A program made the position numbers and the translations under genes. Below are positions 9,742 through 19,088 of a DNA stretch of 40,807 nt, in pieces. Source of the stretch: Rhodospirillales bacterium. Lineage in GTDB: Bacteria; Pseudomonadota; Alphaproteobacteria; UBA828. The stretch spans positions 1 to 40,807 of the forward strand of contig JAPPHR010000150.1 in the NCBI GenBank assembly GCA_028820995.1, written 5' to 3'. The notes beneath the pieces were generated by a model that was not told where the DNA came from, did no database searches, and saw nothing but the letters and a program-made list of their open reading frames with translations. Numbering within the stretch: position 1 is the stretch's first letter; every line of letters begins with the position of its first letter.

Positions 9742-11049
9742 ATGAGGCGGGCCATGCGAAAGACCGCTGCGAGCCGGGGGTTGCATGAGCTCTATCGCGA
9801 AGACCCCGACAAGGCCGACCGCCTGCTGTTCGGCCGCGTGACCCATCCCGACCGGCGGGGATTCCTCAAAGGCGCAGGGCTTGGCGCCATGGCGGCGCTG
9901 CTCGGCGCGGCCATCCCCTTTCACCGCAACATGCCAGCGCATTTCATCCCCGTCGCGCTGGCCGACCAACCGACAATCCAGGGAAAGGACGGCCTGGTCG
10001 TGCTCAACGACCGCCCGCTGAACGCGGAGACGCCGGCGCACCTGCTGGACGACCCCATCACGCCGAGCGAGCGGCACTTCATCCGCAATAACGGCATCCC
10101 GCCGGTGAACGTGGACGCATCCACCTGGACGCTCACCGTCGACGGCCTGGTCGAGACCCCGCTGACGCTCGGCATCGACGACCTCAAGCGCCGGTTCGCT
10201 GTCGTCACCGCGGCGCTGACGCTGGAATGCGCCGGCAACGGGCGTGCCTTCTTCGACCCTCCGGCAGACGGCGCCCAGTGGACCTACGGCGCCGTCGCCT
10301 GCTCGAAATGGACGGGAGTCCGCCTCGCCGACGTGCTCAAGGCGGCGGGCGTGAAGGAGGGCGTCGTCTACACCGCGCACGAGGGCGCGGACACGCATCC
10401 CGCCGGCGCGGCGAGCGGGCTCCCGATCTCGCGCGGCGTGCCGCTCGCCAAGGCCATGGAGCCGCACACCCTTCTCGCCTTCGCCCAGAACGGCCAGGCA
10501 ATCCATCCCATGAACGGCGCGCCGCTGCGCCTGGTCGTCCCCGGATGGCCGGGGTCGTGCTCGCAGAAATGGCTCACCCGCATCTGGCTGCGGGACCGCG
10601 TTCACGACGGGGCGAAGATGACCGGCACCGCCTACCGCGTGCCGGCCCGCCCGCTGGCGCCGGGTGCGCCGCTGGACGAGTCGGATTTCGTCATCATCGG
10701 GGCCATGCCTGTGAAGTCGCTCATCACCCACCCGGCCACGGGCCACAGCTCGGCCGCGCGGGTCGTGGAGACGCGCGGGCACGCCTGGGCCGGCGAGCGG
10801 ACGGTGAAGAGCGTCGGGCTCTCCACCGATTTCGGCGCGACCTGGATCGACGCTGCGCTCGATGAGCCGGTGAACGCGCACGCCTGGCAGAACTGGCGCG
10901 CTTCGATCGCGTTTCCGGGGCCCGGCTACTACGAGATCTGGGCGAGAGCGACGGATTCGGAAGGCATCGGCCAGCCCCACGCCATCGCCTGGAACCCGAA
11001 GGGCTACCTCAACAACGCGCTCCACCGCGTCGCGGTCACCGTCACGTAG
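9742..11049 (+). CDS. Tat-exported sulfite oxidase family molybdopterin protein
   Basis: Twin-arginine DRRGFLKGAGLGAMAALLGA; Mo-ligand region TLECAGNGRAFF; C-terminal dimerisation-like domain. Confidence 0.88.
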   Translation: MRRAMRKTAASRGLHELYREDPDKADRLLFGRVTHPDRRGFLKGAGLGAMAALLGAAIPFHRNMPAHFIPVALADQPTIQGKDGLVVLNDRPLNAETPAHLLDDPITPSERHFIRNNGIPPVNVDASTWTLTVDGLVETPLTLGIDDLKRRFAVVTAALTLECAGNGRAFFDPPADGAQWTYGAVACSKWTGVRLADVLKAAGVKEGVVYTAHEGADTHPAGAASGLPISRGVPLAKAMEPHTLLAFAQNGQAIHPMNGAPLRLVVPGWPGSCSQKWLTRIWLRDRVHDGAKMTGTAYRVPARPLAPGAPLDESDFVIIGAMPVKSLITHPATGHSSAARVVETRGHAWAGERTVKSVGLSTDFGATWIDAALDEPVNAHAWQNWRASIAFPGPGYYEIWARATDSEGIGQPHAIAWNPKGYLNNALHRVAVTVT

Positions 11050-11057
11050 CCCGGACC

Positions 11058-11270
11058 ATGGTGCGGTGCACGGTGCGCAGCGGACCCGTCATGATCGCGC
11101 CATGCAGACCGAAAACGAGCGCACCATGTCAATGAGAAGCGGGAGCGCCGGCCGCTGTCCGGGATCGGTATCGGCGCAGGATTCTCGCGCTGCCGATTGC
11201 CCTTGGAATCCCACTTGTCCCACTTCAATCCCACTTAATCCCACTTAATCCCGGCGAATCCCGTATAGAA
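11058..11270. repeat. Dispersed intergenic repeat, copy 2; 10-bp periodic array at about 11206-11263
   Basis: Same 5' end ATGGTGCGGTGCACGG and same array TCCCACTTAATCCCACTTAATCCCGGCGAATCCCG as copy 1. Confidence 0.75.
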
Positions 11271-11413
11271 ATCTTCTTTCGAATACCGGTAGCTGCGACC
11301 CTGGCGAAACATCCGCGAAAGCTGTTGCCTTCCCTGCCCGCCTCGTCTATTTCGCCGCTCCCCGGCAAAAGCGTGTTGACCCGCCGGCAGCGCCATCCCA
11401 CGTGCACATCGCC

Positions 11414-12664
11414 ATGACCACGACTCTCCGCCAGCTGGCCGCGTTGCTGCTCAGCACGGCGATCCTCTTCACCGGCAACGGGCTGATCAACACGCTCATG
11501 CCCGTGCGCGCGGAGATCGAGGCCTTCTCGACGCTCGAGATCGGCCTTCTGGGCACCGTCTATTTCGCGGGCTTCATCCTGGGCTGCCTCAACGTGCCCC
11601 TCGTGGTACGCCGCGTCGGCCACATCAGGACGTTCGCGACGCTCTCCAGCGTCATCGCCGCCACGGCGCTCGCCCATGTGTTCATCATCGACCCCATAGC
11701 CTGGGGCGTATTGCGGTTCTTCGTGGGCTTCGCGTTCGCCGGCCTCTACGTGGTGATCGAGAGCTGGCTGAACGACCGCGCCGGCACCGCCAACCGGGGC
11801 GCGATCATGTCGGCCTACACCTTCATCAGCCTCTGCGTGCTGATGGCGGGGCAGTTCCTGCTGACGGTCTACGACCCGGCGGGCTTCGAGCCCTTCGCGC
11901 TGATCGCCATTCTCATCGCCATTGCGCTGGTGCCGGTGTCGCTGACGAAGGCGCCGGAGCCGCCACGGCCGGCGACCATCGGCCTCGATATCCTCGGGCT
12001 CTGGCGCCTCTCCCCGGTGGGATTCGTGGGCTGCCTGAGCGTCGGCCTCGTGAACGGCTCGTTCTGGTCGCTCGGGCCGGTCTTCGCCAGCCGCAGCGGT
12101 CTCGACATCGACGGCCTGGTCTACTTCGTCGCGGGCGCGACGCTCGCCGGCGCCATCCTGCAGTGGCCGCTGGGCCTCATCTCGGACCGCATCGACCGGC
12201 GCTTCGTGATCGTCGGCGCAACTCTCTGCGCCGCGGCGAGCGGCGTGCTGCTGAGCTCCTGGCCGCAGCCTTCCGCCACCCTGCTGGTCGGGCTGTCCGC
12301 CGCCTTCGGCGGCTTCGCCATGCCGCTCTACGCGGTCTCGGTGGCACACGCGAACGACAAGGCGGAGGATAGCCGCTTCGTGGCGACGGCCGGCGGGCTT
12401 CTGCTCATCTACGGCATCGGCGCGTCGCTCGGTCCGCTGATCGCCTCCGCGCTGATGGGGTACTACGGCAGCGGCGGCCTGTTCATGTTCACCACGTCCG
12501 TCCACGCGGCGCTCGCGCTCTTCACCATCGTCCGGATTGCCGTGCGGCGGCGGCCGACGCAGGAGGACCGCAGCGACTTCGTGGCAGTGCCGCGCACCTC
12601 GCCCACCCTCTTCGAGCTGGACCCGCGCTCCGAGACGGAATCGGACGGCGACAAGCGGGGCTAA
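11414..12664 (+). CDS. MFS transporter
   Basis: 12-TM-like protein: GNGLINTLMPVRAEIEAFSTLEIGLLGTVYFAGFILGCLNVP, GLYVVIESWLNDRAG. ATG 11414 preferred; GTG 11402 possible. Confidence 0.88.
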   Translation: MTTTLRQLAALLLSTAILFTGNGLINTLMPVRAEIEAFSTLEIGLLGTVYFAGFILGCLNVPLVVRRVGHIRTFATLSSVIAATALAHVFIIDPIAWGVLRFFVGFAFAGLYVVIESWLNDRAGTANRGAIMSAYTFISLCVLMAGQFLLTVYDPAGFEPFALIAILIAIALVPVSLTKAPEPPRPATIGLDILGLWRLSPVGFVGCLSVGLVNGSFWSLGPVFASRSGLDIDGLVYFVAGATLAGAILQWPLGLISDRIDRRFVIVGATLCAAASGVLLSSWPQPSATLLVGLSAAFGGFAMPLYAVSVAHANDKAEDSRFVATAGGLLLIYGIGASLGPLIASALMGYYGSGGLFMFTTSVHAALALFTIVRIAVRRRPTQEDRSDFVAVPRTSPTLFELDPRSETESDGDKRG

Positions 12665-12739
12665 TGCGGGCATGCTTGCGCGCTTCCGGCGGGCGCCTCG
12701 GCGCGCCCCGGCCGCTCTCGCAGACCGTGAGGAGGCCTC

Positions 12740-13627
12740 TTGACCACGATCCCGGGTTCCGGGCCCGACCGCGGCCGCGTCACGGGCCGGCTCTGGGTGC
12801 TCGCGGCCGGGCTCTGCATGAGCCTCGGCGGGCCGATCATCCGCCTCGCCGACGAGAGCACGCCGTGGCAGTTCCTGTTCTACCGCTCCCTCGGCGCGGC
12901 GGCGATGATCCTCATCTATTTCCTCGTCGCCCGCCGCGCGGTGCTGGAGATGGTCCGAAGCGCGGGCATGAACGGACTGATGGGCGGGCTCGGCCTCGCG
13001 GTCGCGTTCACCGGCTACGTGTGGGGGGTCATGAACTCCACCGTGGCGAACGCGCTCTTCCTGATCAGCGCCTCGCCGCTCTTTGCGGCCTTCCTCGGCT
13101 GGATGGTGTTGCGCGAGCGGGTGGCGCGCTCCATGTGGTTCGCCATGTTCGGCGTGATCGCAGGCGTCACCATCATGATCGGCGAGGGTCTGGCCGAGGC
13201 CGACCTGCTGGGCGACCTGGCGGCCCTCGCCTCGGCGGTGGGCTTCGCCGGATTCTCGGTCGCCATCCGGCGCGGCCGCCACACCGACATGTCGCCGACG
13301 ATCCTGATCGGCGCGGCGATCACCGCCGCCTTCAGCGCGGTGATGGCGGCAGCCGGCGGCACCGGGCTCGCGGCGCCGATCGTGGATGTGGGGCTGGCCA
13401 CCATGTACGGAGTGCTGGTCATCGGGGCCGGCATCTTCATGCTGACCATCGGGGCAAGGAACGTGCCGGCGGCGGAGCTGCTGGTGCTGTCGCTCACCGA
13501 AGTGGTGTTCGCGTCGATCTGGGTGTGGCTCGCCTTCGGCGAGGTGCCGAGCGTGCTGACCCTGGTCGGCGGGCTGATCATCCTCGGCAGCATCGCGGGC
13601 CAGGCCGCCGTGGGGATGCGCAGGTAG
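12740..13627 (+). CDS. EamA family (DMT) transporter
   Basis: Two EamA-like repeats, e.g. LWVLAAGLCMSLGGPIIRLADESTPWQFLFYRSLGAAAMI; TTG start with AGGAGG upstream. Confidence 0.88.
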   Translation: MTTIPGSGPDRGRVTGRLWVLAAGLCMSLGGPIIRLADESTPWQFLFYRSLGAAAMILIYFLVARRAVLEMVRSAGMNGLMGGLGLAVAFTGYVWGVMNSTVANALFLISASPLFAAFLGWMVLRERVARSMWFAMFGVIAGVTIMIGEGLAEADLLGDLAALASAVGFAGFSVAIRRGRHTDMSPTILIGAAITAAFSAVMAAAGGTGLAAPIVDVGLATMYGVLVIGAGIFMLTIGARNVPAAELLVLSLTEVVFASIWVWLAFGEVPSVLTLVGGLIILGSIAGQAAVGMRR

Positions 13628-13647
13628 CCGCCGGTGCCCGGCCCGGC

Positions 13648-14946
13648 CTACTCCACCTTGGACGGGCCTTGCCGCACCAGCTTGGTACCGAAGCCGCGGC
13701 CCCTGACAATGGCGTCCTCGCCGAACTTGTCGCGTACCGCGTCGAGCGCCTTGTCGACCTTGTCGTCTGTATGCGCGGGGCCGACGAAGAGGTCGCCCTG
13801 GGCGGTCTCGCCGGCCTCGACTTCCGGGGCGAGAGCATGGGCACCGATGCCGATAAGGCGGAAGGCGCGGCCGTCGCATTCGCGTGCGAGCAATGGTTCG
13901 GCCGCGCGGAACATCTCGTCCGCCGACTGGGTGGCGGCGCCGAGCCGCCGGGCGCGGGTGACGATGCGGAAATCGGCGGTCTTGAGCTTGAGCGTGACGC
14001 CGCCGCCTGCAAGGCCGGCCTTCTTCAGACGCCGCGCCACGGTCTCGGTCAGCCGCCAGAGGATCGGGCGCAGCGTCGCCGGGTCGGACAGGTCCTCGTC
14101 GAGCGTGATCTCGGAGGAGATGCTCTTCGTCTCGCGCTCGGGATCGACCGGGCGGTCGTCCTCGCCGCGCGCGCACATGGCGAGCCGCTTGCCGATCTTG
14201 CCGTAGCGGGCGGTGAGGGTCGCCTCGTCGAGACGGGCGATTTCGCCGATCAGCGTGATGCCGTCTTGCGCGAGGCGCCTCTGCATCGCAGCACCCACGC
14301 CCCAGAGCAGCCCCACCGGCTTGCCGGCGAGGAAGGCGCGGGCCTCCGCCCGGCCGATCACGGCGAAGCCGCGCGGCTTGTCGAGGTCGGAGGCGATCTT
14401 GGCCAGGAACTTGTTGTAGCTGAGGCCGATGGAGACGGTGATGGAGAGCGCCTCCTCCACCCGGCGCGCGAGGTCTGCGAGCGTCTCGGCCGCGCTCGCG
14501 CGGTGGAGGGCCTGGGTGCCGGAGAGGTCCATGAACGCCTCGTCGATGGAGAGCGGCTCCACCAGCGGCGTGCAGTCCAGCATCATCGCGCGGACCTCGC
14601 GGCCGACGGCCGTGTACTTCTTCATGTCGGGCTTGATGACCTCGGCGTCGGGGCAGGCCTTGAGCGCCTTGAACATCGGCATGGCCGAGCGCACGCCGTA
14701 AGTGCGGGCGATGTAGCAGCAGGCGGCGACAACGCCCCGGTGGCGGCCGCCGACGATCACGGGGCGGTCGCGCAGCTCCGGCCGGTCGCGTTTCTCGATC
14801 GCGGCGTAGAAGGCATCGCAGTCGAGATGGGCGATGGCGAGGTCGTGCAGCTCCGCGTGGCCGAGCACGCGCGCCGACCCGCAGACCGGGCAGGTGCCGG
14901 CGGGGCCAAGCGGCCGGTGGCCGCAATCGCGGCACAGGGTTTGCAC
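13648..14946 (-). CDS. dinB: DNA polymerase IV (DinB) with N-terminal zinc ribbon
   Basis: LCRDCGHRPLGPAGTCPVCGSARV (CxxC...CxxC), then AIAHLDCDAFYAAIEKRDRPELRDRPVIVGG and PLSIDEAFMDLSG. GTG 14946 start likely. Confidence 0.9.
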   Translation of the reverse strand: MQTLCRDCGHRPLGPAGTCPVCGSARVLGHAELHDLAIAHLDCDAFYAAIEKRDRPELRDRPVIVGGRHRGVVAACCYIARTYGVRSAMPMFKALKACPDAEVIKPDMKKYTAVGREVRAMMLDCTPLVEPLSIDEAFMDLSGTQALHRASAAETLADLARRVEEALSITVSIGLSYNKFLAKIASDLDKPRGFAVIGRAEARAFLAGKPVGLLWGVGAAMQRRLAQDGITLIGEIARLDEATLTARYGKIGKRLAMCARGEDDRPVDPERETKSISSEITLDEDLSDPATLRPILWRLTETVARRLKKAGLAGGGVTLKLKTADFRIVTRARRLGAATQSADEMFRAAEPLLARECDGRAFRLIGIGAHALAPEVEAGETAQGDLFVGPAHTDDKVDKALDAVRDKFGEDAIVRGRGFGTKLVRQGPSKVE

Positions 14947-15110
14947 GGTCCGATCATAGGACTCGATCCGTGCCGTGCGAAGGCGTATGGAACGCGCGCC
15001 GCCACGCGTCCTCCGCACCGAATTGCCGCCGAGGCATAGATGTTGCCCCAAAGAGCATTTGCTCGTTCAGCTCTGGCCCGATACTGACGCGCAGCCGCCG
15101 GAGGAGAACC

Positions 15111-15797
15111 ATGACGATCACATTCCACGTGCTCGACGCGATGGACGAGCTCCCGGCGGCGCTCAAGGACGACATCATGGGCGAGCTCCAGGCGGCGAAC
15201 GAGCGGATCGCTCGTCTCGTCCAGCTGGATCGTCTCGATATCGTCGTGGCGCCGGAAGCCTGGGCGATGCCGGCGTACGGTTTCAATGGGTATGCGAACA
15301 GTCCCGGCCGCATCACGATCACCTTCAAGCCGGGTTCGCCCCGGCTGCACGATCCCGAGCGGCCTGACCGAATTCTCGGCACGCTCGCACACGAAATGCA
15401 CCATGTGCTGCGGATGCGACGCGGGGGCGAGCCCGATACCTATACCCTCGGCAGCCGCTTCGTCAGCGAAGGGCTCGCTCAATGCTTCGAGGAGGAGGCT
15501 GGCGCGCCCACGCCCTTCTACGCGGTCGCACTCGATGACGCGGCTCTGACCATGATGGCGGAGCGCGCCCGTCCGCTGCTCTCGGCGTCGGACTTCAATC
15601 ACGACGACTGGATGTTCGGTCGGCGGAACGATCCGGAGTGGCCCCGCAGCGCGGGGTACTCCGTGGGATACGCGCTGGTGAAGGCATGGCTCGAGAAGAA
15701 GGGCCTCTCGGCCTTGAAAGCCGCCGGCGTGCCGGCCACCGAAATGACGGACGATTGGCTGGCGGGCGGAGTGTCCCTCCGTTCCCCGCCGAATTAG
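15111..15797 (+). CDS. DUF2268-like putative Zn-dependent protease
   Basis: HExxH motif in LAHEMHHVLRMRRGG, followed by FVSEGLAQCFEEEAG. ATG 15111 preceded by GGAGGAG. Confidence 0.75.
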   Translation: MTITFHVLDAMDELPAALKDDIMGELQAANERIARLVQLDRLDIVVAPEAWAMPAYGFNGYANSPGRITITFKPGSPRLHDPERPDRILGTLAHEMHHVLRMRRGGEPDTYTLGSRFVSEGLAQCFEEEAGAPTPFYAVALDDAALTMMAERARPLLSASDFNHDDWMFGRRNDPEWPRSAGYSVGYALVKAWLEKKGLSALKAAGVPATEMTDDWLAGGVSLRSPPN

Positions 15798-15811
15798 CCC
15801 GCGGGGCGCGG

Positions 15812-17038
15812 TTATTCGAAGCCGCAGGCCGCCGCCGTCGTTCCGATCGAGGCCCAACGGCTGTCGCGATCGCCGAAGCAGCCCTCGCGCCACGCTCCTT
15901 CGTAAACGGTGCCGTCGCCTTCGACGTAGGTGCCCTGCCCGTGCGGCCTGCCCTCGCGCCACTCGCCTTCGTAGCGTTCGCCGCTGGCGCCCACGTAGGT
16001 CCCGTGCCCGTGCTGCTTGCCCTCACGAAGTTCGCCCTCGTAGCGGAAGCCGTTGGACCATTCGAAGACGCCGCGCCCGTGCATCCTGCCGGCCCGCATG
16101 GGGCCCTCGTACACCCCTTCGCCGCCGCGAAAGACCAGGCGCCCTTCGCCGGACGCCTTGTCGTCCACGCAGGCGCCGGACCAGGTGAAGGGCTCGTAGT
16201 CCCTGTTGCCGTAGTTCCACACCAGGCAGGGCTCGTTCTCGGCGATCGACCAGCTCGTGCCGGAGGGCTCAAGTGGGACCGTCGTCTCCGCGGTCGTCGC
16301 GCTCGGTTCCGCTTGCGGCGCCGCGCGCGCCGCGTGCAGCAGCGGTGCGTAAATGAACGCAACGTCGCCACCCCGCGGATACACCACCCGCACCCAGTCC
16401 CGGCCTCGCACCTCGCCGGTAACGCGGACCTCGTCGCCGACCATCACCGTCCCCACGATGTCGTAGTCGGGGCCGGGGCCGGTCCGGACATTGGCCGCAT
16501 CCCTTACCGTCATCAGCCGCTCGACCGGCTTCACGCGGTAGCGGTCTCGTGGTGGGCCCTCCAACGCGAGCTCTTCGTCCTGCTCGCCTGCCTGGGCGTT
16601 GTCGAGATCGGAATCGTCGGCGCCGCACTTCGATCGCTCGAACGAGAAGTGCCCGACGCAAGCCCGCGCCTGCTCCTGGAAGACAGGGAGGCAGGCAGCG
16701 AAGTCCCGGTTGTCGGACTCGGCAGCGAACTCGGTATTGTCCCGGCAGAGCGCGATCTTGCGGTCGATGGTGCCGAGGCACATGGCTCGCTGCGCCGGAA
16801 GGTCCGTGTAGGACACGGCCTCGATATCGCCGTGGCGGGGCTTGACGATCCCTCCGTCGGCGGTCTCGCAGCCGAAGGAGAAGCCCTCGATGAACGCCTC
16901 CTGCGCCCCGGCGCTCGACCACGGCACCAGCACGGCCAACCCTGCCGCGACGATGCCCGCGGCCACACCGTACCGCGCGCTCCCCGCCGGCCTATGGTCG
17001 CGTTTGCCTGGTGCTATGCCGCGGGAGCATTCCGTCAT
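15812..17038 (-). CDS. Exported SH3b-domain and MORN-repeat protein
   Basis: Signal-like N-terminus; SH3b region RDAANVRTGPGPDYDIVGTVMVGDEVRVTGEVRGRDWVRV; several MORN units (YEGPMRAGRMHGRGVFEW, YEGELREGKQHGHGTYV, YEGEWREGRPHGQGTYV). Confidence 0.88.
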   Translation of the reverse strand: MTECSRGIAPGKRDHRPAGSARYGVAAGIVAAGLAVLVPWSSAGAQEAFIEGFSFGCETADGGIVKPRHGDIEAVSYTDLPAQRAMCLGTIDRKIALCRDNTEFAAESDNRDFAACLPVFQEQARACVGHFSFERSKCGADDSDLDNAQAGEQDEELALEGPPRDRYRVKPVERLMTVRDAANVRTGPGPDYDIVGTVMVGDEVRVTGEVRGRDWVRVVYPRGGDVAFIYAPLLHAARAAPQAEPSATTAETTVPLEPSGTSWSIAENEPCLVWNYGNRDYEPFTWSGACVDDKASGEGRLVFRGGEGVYEGPMRAGRMHGRGVFEWSNGFRYEGELREGKQHGHGTYVGASGERYEGEWREGRPHGQGTYVEGDGTVYEGAWREGCFGDRDSRWASIGTTAAACGFE

Positions 17039-17112
17039 GCGCCCAGTATAGTACAGGTGGTGTCGGGTCCGAATCCCGAAGAGGACCATCGCCAACTCCG
17101 GAGAAGAGGCCG

Positions 17113-17532
17113 TTGGACGCCGACGAAATCATCGCCCGCTACGCGCTCGCCCCGCACCCGGAAGGCGGTCACTACCGGGAGATATTTCGCGCCACCGCCG
17201 CAGACGGCGGCCGAGGCGCTGTGACCTCCATCTATTACCTGCTGCGGGCTGGCGAGATCTCCGCCTGGCACAGGATCGACGCGGTGGAGATCTGGCACTA
17301 CCACGCCGGCGCAGCACTCATGCTTGAGGTTTCACTCGACGGCGTGGAGGTGAGGAGCCATCGCCTTGGCGTCGGCAGCGACGCCTGGCCGCAGGTCACG
17401 GTTCCCCTTGGCGCCTGGCAGAGCGCCCGCTCGGAAGGCGCCTGGACGCTGGTGGGCTGCACGGTGGCGCCGGCCTTCGAGTTCGCGGGCTTCGAGCTCG
17501 CCCCGCCCGGCTGGCAGCCCGGCGGGCGCTAA
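17113..17532 (+). CDS. Cupin domain protein (DUF985-like)
   Basis: PHPEGGHYREIFR..., SIYYLLRAGEISAWHRIDAVEIWHYHAG; TTG start. Confidence 0.85.
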   Translation: MDADEIIARYALAPHPEGGHYREIFRATAADGGRGAVTSIYYLLRAGEISAWHRIDAVEIWHYHAGAALMLEVSLDGVEVRSHRLGVGSDAWPQVTVPLGAWQSARSEGAWTLVGCTVAPAFEFAGFELAPPGWQPGGR

Positions 17533-18932
17533 CCCTGCTCCGCAGCGAAGGTCGAGAGCCGCTCCACGACGAAGCGAACCGACTCCTCCGTCGTCCGGCG
17601 GCTGATGATGCCGAGGCGGACGGCATCGGGCTCGCCGGGCCTGAGCGCTTCGGCCCAGGCGAGCACGCCTTCGGCCCGCAGATGCCTGACCGCGTCGGCG
17701 GCCGTGAACGCGCCCGCGCGCATCGCCGGGTGAACGGCACAGACGACCGGCAGCGGAGTCCGGTTGACGATCTCCCACCCCGCTTCGCGCAGAAGGCGGC
17801 GCAGCGTGTCGCCCAGCGCCGCCTCCCCCCCGATCCTTTGTGCCAGCGCCTCCGGCTGGAGAATGGACGTGAGCACCCGGAGCCCGCTGTTGGCGCGCGA
17901 GCCCTGGAGCGAGAGATAGGCGAATTCGTGCCGCCCCACGGCGCCGCCCGAGACGTTGAACGCCCGCTCCACCGCCTCGCGGTGGCGGCAAAGGAACATG
18001 CCGCATCCTCCCGCGCCGAGGGGCACCAGCGTCTTGTGCGGATCGAAGATGAGGGAGTCCGCGGCATCGAGGCCCGCCAGGCACGTCTTGCGCAGGCGTG
18101 GCGAGAATGCGGCGATGGCGCCCCACGGCGCATCGACGTGAAACCAGGCGCCGAAGCGGCGGCAGACGTCGCCGATCTCGCCCAGCGGGTCGACGATCCC
18201 GGAGGGTGTCGCGCCGACCGAGCCGATGACCATGAACGGCAGGTAAGCGCCCGAGTCCGCGTCGGCGGCCATGGCCTCCGCAAGCGCGCCCACGTCCATG
18301 CGCAGATCGCCGTCCACCGGCACGGTGCGGATGGACGCGGTGCCGATCAGGTTGCGCGCGTTCTTCTCGATCGAGACGTGGGTCTGGGGCGAGACGTAGA
18401 GCGCAGGCCGCACCGTCAGCGGCAGCGCGCCGTGGCGCCAGTACTCGTAAGGCTCCTCGCGCCCGGTCCCATCCCTGCAGAGCCCCGGATCGTAGGCGCG
18501 GCAGCGCGGGTTGCGGTGCGAGAACCGGTCGGTCAGGGCGACGATCATGGCCGTGTGGTTCGCCTCGGTGCCGCATGCCGTGAAGTGGCCGGCCCCGCTG
18601 GCGAGATCGATCCCGAAGGCCGCGAGGAGCAGGTCGACACCGTACTGCTCGAACGCGGCGGACGCCGGGTGCTGCCCCCGCACGGCGACGTTCGCGCCGC
18701 GCCGGTTGGTCTCGTCCATGGCGGTGATCGAGGCGGCATCGGCGTCGATGCAGAAGTAGCCCATGTTGAGCGGGCTGCTCACATCGGTGTCGTAGAGGTC
18801 CGAGAGGCGCCGGAAGACCTGCATGAGCCGGTCCACCGGGATGTCGCCGGCGCCCGGGTCGAGGTTCTCCCGCACGAGCGTATAGAGGGTCTCGAAGCCG
18901 GGGGCGTCGCGCGTTGCGGGCGCTTGAATCAT
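17529..18932 (-). CDS. Pyridoxal-dependent decarboxylase (group II amino acid/tyrosine/glutamate decarboxylase-like)
   Basis: PLP lysine motif SLIFDPHKTLVPLGAGGCGMF; HVDAPWGA; TACGTEANHTAM. Confidence 0.88.
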   Translation of the reverse strand: MIQAPATRDAPGFETLYTLVRENLDPGAGDIPVDRLMQVFRRLSDLYDTDVSSPLNMGYFCIDADAASITAMDETNRRGANVAVRGQHPASAAFEQYGVDLLLAAFGIDLASGAGHFTACGTEANHTAMIVALTDRFSHRNPRCRAYDPGLCRDGTGREEPYEYWRHGALPLTVRPALYVSPQTHVSIEKNARNLIGTASIRTVPVDGDLRMDVGALAEAMAADADSGAYLPFMVIGSVGATPSGIVDPLGEIGDVCRRFGAWFHVDAPWGAIAAFSPRLRKTCLAGLDAADSLIFDPHKTLVPLGAGGCGMFLCRHREAVERAFNVSGGAVGRHEFAYLSLQGSRANSGLRVLTSILQPEALAQRIGGEAALGDTLRRLLREAGWEIVNRTPLPVVCAVHPAMRAGAFTAADAVRHLRAEGVLAWAEALRPGEPDAVRLGIISRRTTEESVRFVVERLSTFAAEQG

Positions 18933-18984
18933 GGCGGAATCTCCGGTGCAAAGGGTTGTTGACTGACTCGGCGCGGTCCTCATC

Positions 18985-19088
18985 TTGTAGCAATGCAGAC
19001 TACAGTTGAAGATTCGCGTTTGACACTTCAAGCATTTAATCAATATACTCGTGACGAATATCCGGTCACCCATGATAAAGATTCTGAA
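18985..19088. promoter_or_regulatory. AT-rich divergent promoter region between the decarboxylase and mucR-like gene
   Basis: Distinctly AT-rich segment (ACAGTTGAAGATTCGCGTTTGACACTTCAAGCATTTAATCAATATACTCGTGACGAATATC...) in an otherwise high-GC window; MucR/Ros proteins are known to bind AT-rich targets. Confidence 0.5.

Noticed and set aside
11225-14935. 1236-aa minus-strand ORF
   Set aside because: Antisense to MFS and EamA genes and out of frame with dinB; Arg/Ala/Gly-rich translation typical of shadow ORFs in high-GC DNA.
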